Below, piece after piece: positions 1-5,239 of a stretch of DNA of 7,717 bases. This DNA is from Syntrophorhabdus sp. PtaB.Bin184 (lineage in GTDB: Bacteria; Desulfobacterota; Syntrophorhabdia; Syntrophorhabdales; Syntrophorhabdaceae), in assembly GCA_002067555.1 (NCBI GenBank), contig MVQQ01000088.1, positions 1-7,717 of the forward strand. Direction: 5' to 3'. How positions within the stretch are numbered: position 1 is the stretch's first letter; each line of letters starts with the position of its first letter. Below the pieces are notes generated by a model. The model was not told the DNA's origin and ran no database searches. It worked only from the letters and a program-made list of their open reading frames with translations. The translations under genes and the position numbers were made by a program.

Positions 1-1
1 C

Positions 2-409
2 GGCGAGAGGACCATCTGGGTCGATTGCGATGTCATCCAGGCCGACGGCGGAACGAGGACCGCGAGCATCACCGGGGGCTATGTCGCCCTTGTCGAGGCC
101 CTGTGGGGAATGAAACGGCGAGGCATTATCGACAAGATCCCCCTGCGCGACAGCGTGGCCGCCATCAGCGTGGGCATCGTGGGCGGGAACATCGCCCTCG
201 ACCTGTCTTACGAGGAGGACTCGAGGGCGGAGGTGGACATGAACTTCGTCATGACGGGCAGGGGACAGCTCATCGAGGTGCAGGGCACGGCGGAGAAGAA
301 ACCCTTCACGAAGGAGCAATTCGACGTCATGTACCAGTACGCGCTAAAGGGCATAGGCGAGATCACGCGGCAACAGAAGGCAACCCTTGGCCCCCTCTTC
401 CCCGCATGA
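2..409 (+). CDS. rph: Ribonuclease PH, C-terminal part (5' end outside window)
   Basis: RNase PH is a phosphate-dependent 3'-5' exoribonuclease that trims tRNA 3' ends and degrades structured RNA. The frame is open from base 2 and gives 135 residues, roughly the last 55-60% of a family member of about 240 residues. It opens with GERTIWVDCDVIQADGG and continues with GTRTASITGG, the family's conserved core; the arginine of GTRT is the known phosphate-binding residue. Further on, DLSYEEDSRAEVDMN holds the acidic residues that bind metal in the family, followed by the usual GRGQLIEVQGTAE stretch. The stop TGA overlaps the ATG of the next gene (ATGA), so the two are probably translationally coupled. 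rph next to rdgB is a common bacterial arrangement. The gene is incomplete only because the window starts inside it; nothing suggests decay. Confidence 0.97.
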   Translation, partial: GERTIWVDCDVIQADGGTRTASITGGYVALVEALWGMKRRGIIDKIPLRDSVAAISVGIVGGNIALDLSYEEDSRAEVDMNFVMTGRGQLIEVQGTAEKKPFTKEQFDVMYQYALKGIGEITRQQKATLGPLFPA

Positions 410-990
410 AGGATGTCATTATAGCCACCACGAACAGGGGCAAGTTCGAAGAGATCCGTCGCCTCATAACGGCACAATTCGACAATATGCACTCCCTCCT
501 CGATTTTGACGAAACCGTTATCGTCGACGAAGACAGCCCTCATTATGCCGAGAATGCCATGAAAAAGGCAAGGAAGGTGGGGAACCACTTCGGCATGCCC
601 GCCCTCGCCGACGACTCGGGGCTCGAGGTAGCCTCCCTCGGCGGCAGGCCCGGAATCCATTCCTCCCGGTACGGCAGGAACGACGAGGAACGCATACGGC
701 GCCTCCTCAGCGAGCTTGAGGGCGTCCCCTGGGAAGAGCGCAAGGCGACCTTCAAGGCCTACGTCGCCCTCTTCCTGCCGCAAAAAGACCGCTGCTACGT
801 CTTCTATGGGGAACTCAAAGGATACATCGGCTTCGAGGAGCACGGCTCCGGCGGTTTCGGTTACGACCCCGTCTTCTACTCCCCGGAACTGGGCAAATAT
901 CTCGCCGAACTCTCCACGGAAGAAAAGAACGCCTTGAGCCACCGCGGAAGGGCAATAGCGGCACTCAAAAGATTCATAGGGAACAAGTGA
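406..990 (+). CDS. rdgB: XTP/dITP pyrophosphatase (RdgB/HAM1 family)
   Basis: This enzyme hydrolyses non-canonical purine nucleoside triphosphates (XTP, dITP, ITP) to monophosphate and pyrophosphate, keeping deaminated purines out of DNA and RNA. The 194-residue protein has the usual family length and motifs in order: IATTNRGKFEEI at 6-17 (nucleotide and phosphate binding), YAENAMKKA at 47-55, ALADDSGLEV at 66-75 (catalytic acid region), RPGIHSSRYG at 81-90, GSGGFGYDPVF at 147-157 and SHRGRA at 178-183. The ATG at 406 is chosen because the protein begins directly with the family's N-terminal strand and because it overlaps the rph stop as ATGA. The same frame stays open upstream, but that stretch is only the rph gene read in another frame. 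It is the last gene of this operon, since repeats and an opposing tRNA follow. Confidence 0.96.
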   Translation: MKDVIIATTNRGKFEEIRRLITAQFDNMHSLLDFDETVIVDEDSPHYAENAMKKARKVGNHFGMPALADDSGLEVASLGGRPGIHSSRYGRNDEERIRRLLSELEGVPWEERKATFKAYVALFLPQKDRCYVFYGELKGYIGFEEHGSGGFGYDPVFYSPELGKYLAELSTEEKNALSHRGRAIAALKRFIGNK

Positions 991-994
991 GGGG

Positions 995-1068
995 ATAGGA
1001 CCTATAGGAATGGATAGGACCGATGGGACCTATAGGACATACAGGACGCGTAGGACTTATAGAACGCG
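995..1068. repeat. Degenerate tandem repeat, period about 8-10, consensus TATAGGACC
   Basis: Eight or so imperfect copies of ATAGGACC/TATAGGAC follow one another immediately 3' of rdgB, with GGAC or GGAA recurring every 8-11 bases. CCTATAGG inside the unit is itself palindromic. The tract is non-coding: no ORF with protein-like composition crosses it. It is the longest of four short-period tracts in the intergenic spaces of this window. Function unknown. Confidence 0.75.
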
Positions 1069-1098
1069 CCAGGCCATAATTGCCGCTTCTGTCTCTGG

Positions 1099-1127
1099 CC
1101 TGTGACTTGCGACCTGTGACCTGTGAC
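1099..1127. repeat. Degenerate 7-bp tandem repeat, consensus CCTGTGA
   Basis: Four consecutive 7-base units are visible: CCTGTGA, CTTGCGA, CCTGTGA, CCTGTGA. The tract ends ten bases before the 3' end of the opposing tRNA gene. It is short, so chance cannot be excluded from it alone, but a second tract of exactly seven-base period occurs at 6937-6964 with a different unit. Confidence 0.65.
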
Positions 1128-1136
1128 TTTTTTATC

Positions 1137-1209
1137 TGGTCCCAACGAGAATCGAACTCGTGTTTTCGGCGTGAGAGGCCGACGTCCTGGGCCGCTAGAC
1201 GATGGGACC
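1137..1209 (-). tRNA. tRNA-Glu (anticodon CTC)
   Basis: Read on the minus strand, the sequence folds into a complete 73-base cloverleaf. The acceptor stem GGTCCCA pairs with TGGGACC and is followed by discriminator A. The D arm GTCTAGCGGCCCAGGAC closely matches bacterial tRNA-Glu. The anticodon stem TCGGC/GCCGA is perfect, with loop CTCTCAC and anticodon CTC, reading GAG. The T arm is ACGAG-TTCGAAT-CTCGT. The 3' CCA is not encoded (AGA follows in place of CCA), so it must be added by CCA-adding enzyme. The gene lies alone, opposite to rdgB and tatA. No U-run terminator is visible downstream. Confidence 0.97.
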
Positions 1210-1220
1210 GCCAAGCATGA

Positions 1221-1249
1221 ATAGTATCAGAAATGGATTCTCATTTCCA
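1221..1249 (-). promoter_or_regulatory. Probable sigma70-type promoter of tRNA-Glu
   Basis: On the minus strand TGGAAA (1244-1249) is followed after 17 bases by TACTAT (1221-1226). Each box matches the consensus at 4 of 6 positions. Transcription would begin near 1214, a few bases before the mature tRNA 5' end at 1209, which is where a tRNA promoter should sit. Assigned by position and spacing only. Confidence 0.5.
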
Positions 1250-1269
1250 CTAAAAAACCGACAAAAGTC

Positions 1270-1298
1270 TATACATTTTGGTTGTTTCCTATTATAAT
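1270..1298 (+). promoter_or_regulatory. Probable sigma70-type promoter of tatA
   Basis: TATACA (1270-1275), a 17-base spacer and a perfect TATAAT (1293-1298) lie just upstream of tatA. The expected start near 1305 gives a leader of about 20 bases that contains the ribosome site AAGGAGG (1315-1321) five bases before the ATG at 1327. The -35 box matches the consensus at 4 of 6 positions. Confidence 0.65.
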
Positions 1299-1326
1299 GG
1301 GTGGACATCATCGTAAGGAGGAAACA

Positions 1327-1545
1327 ATGTTTGGCCTCGGAATGCCGGAACTGATCATCATACTTGTCATCGTGATACTCATTTTCGGCGCCGGCAGGAT
1401 CTCGGAGATAGGCGGGGCGATAGGGAAAGGGATCAAGGGCTTCAAGAAATCCGTCAACGAGCCTGATTCCATCGATGTCACGCCAAATCAGAAGGATAAG
1501 CAGGAAAAGGACAAGGACCCCCAGAAACCGATCGAACCGAAGTAG
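1327..1545 (+). CDS. tatA: Twin-arginine translocase subunit TatA
   Basis: TatA forms the pore-like oligomer of the Tat pathway, which exports folded proteins with twin-arginine signals across the inner membrane. The 72-residue protein shows the family plan: a short N-terminus (MFGLGMPEL), one transmembrane helix at about 7-20, the hinge FGAGR at 20-24, an amphipathic helix at about 25-41 (EIGGAIGKGIKGFKKS) and a charged, Lys/Asp-rich tail. The ATG at 1327 is chosen over an upstream in-frame start at 1282 because AAGGAGG lies at ideal distance and family members begin with MFG. Where most relatives have GRLPEIG, this protein has GRISEIG, losing the usual Leu-Pro. No tatB or tatC is adjacent, so partners must be elsewhere. 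Confidence 0.95.
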   Translation: MFGLGMPELIIILVIVILIFGAGRISEIGGAIGKGIKGFKKSVNEPDSIDVTPNQKDKQEKDKDPQKPIEPK

Positions 1546-1630
1546 CGCTTCCCTATCTTCCCGCACGTGACAAAGAGACAGCATCCAACCCCTGCCTTCC
1601 GGCTTTAAGCCTGCTGAACGCGAAAACTTC

Positions 1631-2620
1631 ATGGACATCCTGAACGGCAAGGAGAAAGCGTCGATCCTAAGGGCGGTGGAGGCCCTCGAGGCAGGCGACA
1701 TCGTCGCCTTCCCAACGGAGACGGTGTACGGGCTCGGGGCCGTTGCCGAGAACCCCTACGCCGTGGCAAAGATCTTCGAGGTCAAGAGGAGACCGCATTT
1801 CGACCCTCTCATCGTCCACCTTGACGGACCGGCACGGCTCAAAGAGTATGTGACCGACGTGCCTGGCGAGGCACGGCGGCTGATGAAGGTATTCTGGCCC
1901 GGCCCCCTCACCATGATCCTCAGGAAAACGCCCGCTATTCCCGATATCGTTACCGCCGGCCTTCCCACGGTGGGTGTGCGTGTCCCTTCCCACCCCGTCG
2001 CCCTGGAGCTCATCGGCACGCTGAAAAGGCCCATCGCCGCGCCGAGCGCCAATCCCTTCGGCTACATGAGTCCGACGCGGGTGCGGCATGTGGCCAGGTC
2101 CTTCGCCGACCGCGTGCCCATCGTCCTTGACGGCGGAAATTCCTCCTACGGCATCGAGTCGACGATAGTATCTTTCCGGCAGGGAGGGATATTCGTCCAC
2201 CGCCATGGCGCCATAAGCGTCGAGGAGCTCTCGGAGCACGTGAGGATAATCGAGGAAGAAAGAGCGCCCGGCGCCTGCGAGTCACCCGGCGAGCTCCCCT
2301 ATCATTACGCCCCTATGAAACCGCTGCGGCTCGTCACCGGCCCTTCCGACGCACGGCACGAGGCATCGTCCTACCTCGCCTTCCGGCAGCCGGTGGAAGA
2401 GGTGAGGTCGCGACATGTCAGGGTACTCTCCCCATCAGGCGACCTCAGGGAGGCGGCCTCCAATTTTTTCTCCGCCCTCATCGATCTCGATCGTGACGAC
2501 GTGGACGTCATCTATGCCGAAAGGCTGCCAGAAAAAGGCATAGGCCGGGCCGTCATGGAACGGCTCAGGAAGGCCGCCCGCAAGCACCCACCCTCAGGCG
2601 GTCCACAACTCGTTGAATAA
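1631..2620 (+). CDS. L-threonylcarbamoyladenylate synthase, Sua5 type
   Basis: The enzyme makes threonylcarbamoyl-AMP from threonine, bicarbonate and ATP, the first step of the t6A modification at position 37 of ANN-reading tRNAs. At 329 residues it is the long Sua5 form, not the short TsaC/YrdC form. The YrdC domain covers about 1-205: FPTETVYGLG at 27-36, KRRPHFDPL at 52-60 (nucleotide-binding basic residues), FWPGPLTMIL at 88-97, APSANPFG at 137-144 and GIESTIV at 174-180. A linker with SPGELPYHYAPMKPL (218-232), which in the family closes over the active site, joins a C-terminal Sua5 domain ending in LPEKGIGRAVMERLRKAA. The ATG at 1631 fits the family start; its ribosome site is weak. It lies 85 bases after tatA with no clear terminator between them, so read-through is possible. 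Confidence 0.95.
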   Translation: MDILNGKEKASILRAVEALEAGDIVAFPTETVYGLGAVAENPYAVAKIFEVKRRPHFDPLIVHLDGPARLKEYVTDVPGEARRLMKVFWPGPLTMILRKTPAIPDIVTAGLPTVGVRVPSHPVALELIGTLKRPIAAPSANPFGYMSPTRVRHVARSFADRVPIVLDGGNSSYGIESTIVSFRQGGIFVHRHGAISVEELSEHVRIIEEERAPGACESPGELPYHYAPMKPLRLVTGPSDARHEASSYLAFRQPVEEVRSRHVRVLSPSGDLREAASNFFSALIDLDRDDVDVIYAERLPEKGIGRAVMERLRKAARKHPPSGGPQLVE

Positions 2621-2744
2621 TTGGATGAACCGTGATAAGGTATCACCGGAAGCTTGATCGGAACAAAATGTGAAGCAATGACGAAAACCTTTGATAAGAT
2701 TGAAAAAACATTTTTGCACGGTTCTTGGGCAAAGGGGAGATAGT

Positions 2745-3125
2745 ATGAGTATGATCAAGAGGTTACGGGTTTCTTTATACAATTTGTCAACAGCTTTTCC
2801 ACAAAAATTGTGGAAAAGTTTCAAAAGTCCCCGCTTTTCAATGGCCTGTATCGTACTTCTGTCCTGTTTTGTTCTGATTTCCTGTTCATACATGAAGAAG
2901 GTTACGGGAAAACCGCAGCCGCTCATGGAAAACTCACTCATCTCAATGAACGAGGACGAGGTCCGCAAGAAACTGGGTGAGCCCACTATGGTCAGTCTCA
3001 CACCGGAGAACAGGATCATCTGGACATATCGACCAGAGTGGAAGATCATGCCTGACAACAAGGGTACGGTTTACGTGGAATTCGACAACGGCAAGGTGAC
3101 AAAAGTGATCAAGGCGGAGCAATGA
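2745..3125 (+). CDS. Small lipoprotein with BamE/SmpA-like domain
   Basis: The predicted product (126 residues from ATG 2745, preceded by GGGGAGA at 2734-2740) has a basic N-terminus, a hydrophobic segment at about 33-46 and a lipobox LISC, so Cys47 should be lipidated after cleavage. The mature part resembles the SmpA/OmlA (BamE-like) fold: SLISMNEDEVRKKLGEP at 64-80 matches its start-helix motif, then IIWTYRP at 91-97 and a strand pair ending TVYVEFDNGKVTKV. In that family the domain often acts in outer-membrane assembly; this role is inferred. The signal peptide is unusually long (about 46 residues), and codons 17-25 lie in a perfect palindrome, so the true start could be further downstream (for example TTG 2808). 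The stop overlaps the next ATG, indicating an operon with the zinc-ribbon gene. Confidence 0.8.
   Translation: MSMIKRLRVSLYNLSTAFPQKLWKSFKSPRFSMACIVLLSCFVLISCSYMKKVTGKPQPLMENSLISMNEDEVRKKLGEPTMVSLTPENRIIWTYRPEWKIMPDNKGTVYVEFDNGKVTKVIKAEQ
2784..2818. promoter_or_regulatory. Palindrome of facing DnaA-box-like sequences
   Basis: CTTTTCCACAA (2794-2804) and TTGTGGAAAAG (2808-2818) are perfect inverted repeats separated by AAA. Each contains TTTTCCACA, one base from the DnaA-box consensus TTATCCACA. A weaker direct copy, TTGTCAACA (2784-2792), precedes them 11 bases upstream. The element lies within the first 25 codons of the lipoprotein gene as called. It may be a DnaA site, another operator or an mRNA hairpin; the sequence alone does not decide. 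Confidence 0.5.
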
Positions 3126-3385
3126 CCATGCTATGCGAGACATGTTCGAAGGAGTTCGAAAGAACAACCTGCCCTCACTGCAAGGAAGATATCTTCCGGT
3201 TTGGCGCTTACTGCTATCTTTGCGGAGGGGAACTGGCAGTCGAGCCGTCCGCCGGGGAAGAGCCCGGCGAAGATGACGACTTTTCGAGGAGGATCCTGTG
3301 CAGCGACGGAACCTGCATCGGCGTGATAGGCGAGGATGGCATCTGCAAGGTGTGCGGAAAACCATACACGCCGGAATCGGAATAG
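3122..3385 (+). CDS. Small zinc-ribbon protein of unknown function
   Basis: The 87-residue protein carries ten cysteines in zinc-ribbon pairs: CETC (5-8), CPHC (17-20), CYLC (31-34), C60-x4-C65 and CKVC (75-78). This could build two or three zinc sites, with an acidic linker (about 41-53) between the N-terminal ribbon region and the C-terminal one. The C-terminal block CSDGTCIGVIG...CKVCGKPY looks like a conserved module. No signal peptide or membrane segment is visible, so it is probably cytoplasmic. The ATG at 3122 overlaps the preceding stop as ATGA, but GGAG (3116-3119) is better spaced for ATG 3128, which would remove only two residues. It sits between two lipoprotein genes and upstream of ftsY. 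No catalytic motif is seen and I do not assign a function. Confidence 0.82.
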   Translation: MTMLCETCSKEFERTTCPHCKEDIFRFGAYCYLCGGELAVEPSAGEEPGEDDDFSRRILCSDGTCIGVIGEDGICKVCGKPYTPESE

Positions 3386-3915
3386 TCCTCTTTACCTGCC
3401 TTTTCTGTTCCTGCACGACCTACAACATCTACTCACGAAACGTTGTGGCCGGAAAGAATCTCATTTCCGAGAAGAAATACGATGATGCAACGGTGTACCT
3501 GGGGCAGGCCGCCCGCTACAATGTCGACGGCGCGGCATTCACGTACCTCGCCGTCGCAGCGTACCGCCAGGGTAAACTGCACGAGGCCCTCGGCTATGTG
3601 ACGAGCGCGGAGAAATCACCCCCTGACATGCTCACGTCGCTTCGCATGTACGGCTACAAGGCGCTCATTCTTATCGGTCTTGAGGACCCGGGGGGAACGA
3701 AGGCGCTCAAGGAATACACCGACCGCTATGAGGCGTTCTACCCCCTTGAATCCATCAACGACATAAAGGTGATGTGGCGGACGGGCGCTGTCGACCTGCC
3801 CCGCCTCGCGGCCATTATCGAGGAGCAGTTGACGATACACGAACAGGATTTGGAACTCTACATATATAATAATGTAGGCTTCTACGCCCGGGATAACCGG
3901 GAGGGAGCATACTAG
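3352..3915 (+). CDS. TPR-like lipoprotein of unknown function
   Basis: From GTG 3352 the product has 187 residues with a compact lipoprotein-type signal: MRK, a hydrophobic stretch at 7-18, and a slightly atypical lipobox (LFCS before Cys21). The mature part is helical with tetratricopeptide-like pairs: AGKNLISEKKYDDATVYLGQA (33-53, a glycine-containing first helix), then AAFTYLAVAAYRQGKLHEAL (61-80) and a third, weaker pair at about 93-128. Such proteins usually act as periplasmic adaptors; the partner is unknown. The gene overlaps the zinc-ribbon gene by 34 bases. A longer form from GTG 3298 has an excellent AGGAGG (3287-3292) but would overlap by 88 bases and add 18 residues, many of them arginine. 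The 3352 start is preferred because it gives a normal signal peptide, though its ribosome site (AAGG, one base away) is poor. ftsY follows after 11 bases. Confidence 0.75.
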   Translation: MRKTIHAGIGIVLFTCLFCSCTTYNIYSRNVVAGKNLISEKKYDDATVYLGQAARYNVDGAAFTYLAVAAYRQGKLHEALGYVTSAEKSPPDMLTSLRMYGYKALILIGLEDPGGTKALKEYTDRYEAFYPLESINDIKVMWRTGAVDLPRLAAIIEEQLTIHEQDLELYIYNNVGFYARDNREGAY

Positions 3916-3926
3916 GGGAAGACACC

Positions 3927-4835
3927 ATGGGTTTTTTCGATAAGATAAAGAACGGCCTGACGAAGACCCGCGACCAGCTCAAGACAAAGATCGAATGGAT
4001 GGTCGCAGGAAAACCGATCGAAGAGGACGCCTTCGACGAGATCGAAGAGGCGTTGATACTGGCCGACGCCGGCCTCGAGACGACGGAGCTTCTCGTGGAT
4101 GCCCTCAAGGACAAATGGAAGCGCGGATCCATCCGCACCACCGAGGACATAAGGACCTCCATGAAGGAGGAGGTGGAGAGGCTCCTTACCCCCATCGAGG
4201 CCCCGCTCACCGCGAACGGCAGCAAGCCTTTCGTTATTCTCACCCTCGGGGTGAACGGCGTCGGCAAGACCACGACCATCGCAAAAATGGCCGGCATCTA
4301 TATCAAGGACGGCAGGAAGGTCCTCCTCGGAGCCTGCGATACCTTCCGGGCGGCAGCCATCGAACAGCTCGACGTCTGGGCGAAACGGCTCAATGTGGAA
4401 ATGGTACGGCATGCCGACGGTTCCGACCCGGCGGCGGTCGCCTTCGATGCGGTCAAGGCGGCCACGTCCCGTTCCGCGGACATCGTCATCCTCGACACGG
4501 CCGGCCGGCTCCACACCAAGGCAAACCTCATCGAGGAGATGAAGAAGATACGCCGCGTCATAGCGAAAGAGGTCCCGGGCGCACCCCACGAAGTGCTCCT
4601 CGTCGTCGACGCCACGAACGGCCAGAACGCCATCGCTCAGGCCAAAACGTTCAACGAAGCTGTCGGCGTCACGGGCATCGTCATCACAAAGCTCGACGGA
4701 ACGGCAAAGGGCGGCTTCATCCTCCCCATAGCCCACCTCCTGAAAATACCCGTGAGGTACGTGGGGGTCGGTGAGCAGCTCGACGACCTCATCCCCTTCA
4801 ACGCAAAGGAATTCGCGAAGGCAATGTTCGAATAG
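3927..4835 (+). CDS. ftsY: Signal recognition particle receptor FtsY
   Basis: FtsY is the membrane-associated GTPase that receives SRP-ribosome complexes and passes them to the Sec translocon. The 302-residue protein has the N domain (about 1-95) and the G domain with all family motifs: GVNGVGKTTT at 108-117 (P loop), DTFRAAAIEQL at 138-148, DTAGR at 190-194, TKLDGTAKGG at 254-263 and GVGEQLDDL at 280-288. The long acidic A domain of enterobacterial FtsY is absent, as in many bacteria; the basic amphipathic N-terminus (MGFFDKIKNGLTKTRDQL) would serve membrane targeting. GGGGAAG (3915-3921) is the ribosome site. It closes a compact same-strand run that begins with the lipoprotein gene at 2745. 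Confidence 0.98.
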   Translation: MGFFDKIKNGLTKTRDQLKTKIEWMVAGKPIEEDAFDEIEEALILADAGLETTELLVDALKDKWKRGSIRTTEDIRTSMKEEVERLLTPIEAPLTANGSKPFVILTLGVNGVGKTTTIAKMAGIYIKDGRKVLLGACDTFRAAAIEQLDVWAKRLNVEMVRHADGSDPAAVAFDAVKAATSRSADIVILDTAGRLHTKANLIEEMKKIRRVIAKEVPGAPHEVLLVVDATNGQNAIAQAKTFNEAVGVTGIVITKLDGTAKGGFILPIAHLLKIPVRYVGVGEQLDDLIPFNAKEFAKAMFE

Positions 4836-4843
4836 ACGGGCAA

Positions 4844-4904
4844 ACGGGTCTGCGCGCAAAAGCGCGCAAACGGGTCGGCGCTCCTGCGCCTAACGGGCGG
4901 ACGG
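4844..4904 (+). repeat. Left arm of hairpin-linker array (ftsY 3' flank)
   Basis: Just after the ftsY stop, constant linkers alternate with two perfect hairpins. ACGGGTC is followed by TGCGCGC-AAAA-GCGCGCA (4851-4868), then AACGGGTC, then GGCGC-TCCT-GCGCC (4877-4890), then TAACGGGCGGACGG. The arm recurs in reverse complement at 5152-5207 with matching linkers but a different first hairpin. No U-run follows, so it is not a standard intrinsic terminator. It may act as an mRNA 3' structure or be a REP-like element. Confidence 0.8.
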
Positions 4905-5104
4905 GGAAAGGCGCGGACGGACTGCGAAGGACAGCCGTTGGACAACCAGTCTGCCCCGATCTGGACATGTACCCTTTGTCTGTTGCCGCAGAGACTGCTG
5001 GTAGGTTTATACACCATTACATACAATGAGAGATTATGCGCGCAAACGCGCAAGACAGGTTCCCCGGTTTGCCCGCGGCATCAACAGGGTCTTTACGCGT
5101 GTGC

Positions 5105-5207
5105 CCGTTTGCCCGTTTTTCGCGAAGCGAAAGACCCGTAAGCTTCTTCAGCCGTCTGCCCGTTAGGCGCGCAAGCGCCGACCCGTTTGCCCGAAGGGCA
5201 GACCCGT
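5105..5207 (-). repeat. Right arm of hairpin-linker array (purN 3' flank)
   Basis: Read on the minus strand, downstream of purN, the order is ACGGGTC, hairpin TGCCC-TTC-GGGCA (5188-5200), AACGGGTC, hairpin GGCGC-TTGC-GCGCC (5166-5179), TAACGGGCAGACGG, a short unique piece, ACGGGTC, hairpin TTTCGC-TTC-GCGAAA (5118-5132), AACGGGCAAACGGGC. The 5152-5207 portion is the inverted counterpart of 4844-4904. Stems are perfect although their sequences differ, while linkers stay constant. Confidence 0.8.
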
Positions 5208-5211
5208 CTAC

Positions 5212-5239
5212 GTCCTTACCGGCCTTCGCCGGTAAGGAC
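5212..5239. repeat. Perfect 12-bp stem-loop spanning the purN stop codon
   Basis: GTCCTTACCGGC (5212-5223) and GCCGGTAAGGAC (5228-5239) pair perfectly around CTTC. On the minus strand the last seven codons of purN and its TAA (5216-5218) lie inside the stem. No U-run follows on either strand, so a classic terminator is not supported, but it would form a strong 3' mRNA structure adjoining the array. Confidence 0.8.

Larger units (their letters stand above)
4836..5215. other. Gene-free convergent spacer built of palindromic repeats
   Basis: No credible gene lies between the stops of ftsY and purN. Short ORFs here are rich in Arg, Ala and Pro and simply read through the repeats. Outer parts hold the two arms of a hairpin-linker array. 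The interior holds another perfect hairpin (TGCGCG-CAAA-CGCGCA, 5037-5052), scattered linker pieces (GTTTGCCCG) and a unique stretch at about 4910-5030 in which I recognise nothing. Confidence 0.75.

Noticed and set aside
25..405. N-terminal extension of the rdgB frame back to base 25
   Set aside because: This part is rph read in another frame; its translation is Arg/Gly/His-rich and unlike any RdgB, whose proteins begin at the ATG at 406.
3912..4859. 315-residue ORF antisense to ftsY
   Set aside because: Shadow of a strongly conserved gene; its composition follows ftsY codons in reverse and has no recognisable motif.
4836..5215. CRISPR array between ftsY and purN
   Set aside because: The linkers are only 7-8 bases, the inserts are short palindromes of unequal length, the arms are inverted, and no cas gene is present.
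4836..5215. MITE or insertion-sequence remnant with terminal inverted repeats
   Set aside because: The inverted arms are clear, but I see no target duplication outside them, no transposase remnant, and the arms are themselves chains of hairpins. A mobile origin is not excluded but not supported.
5212..5239. Intrinsic terminator for ftsY or purN
   Set aside because: The stem is strong but no run of T follows on either strand.
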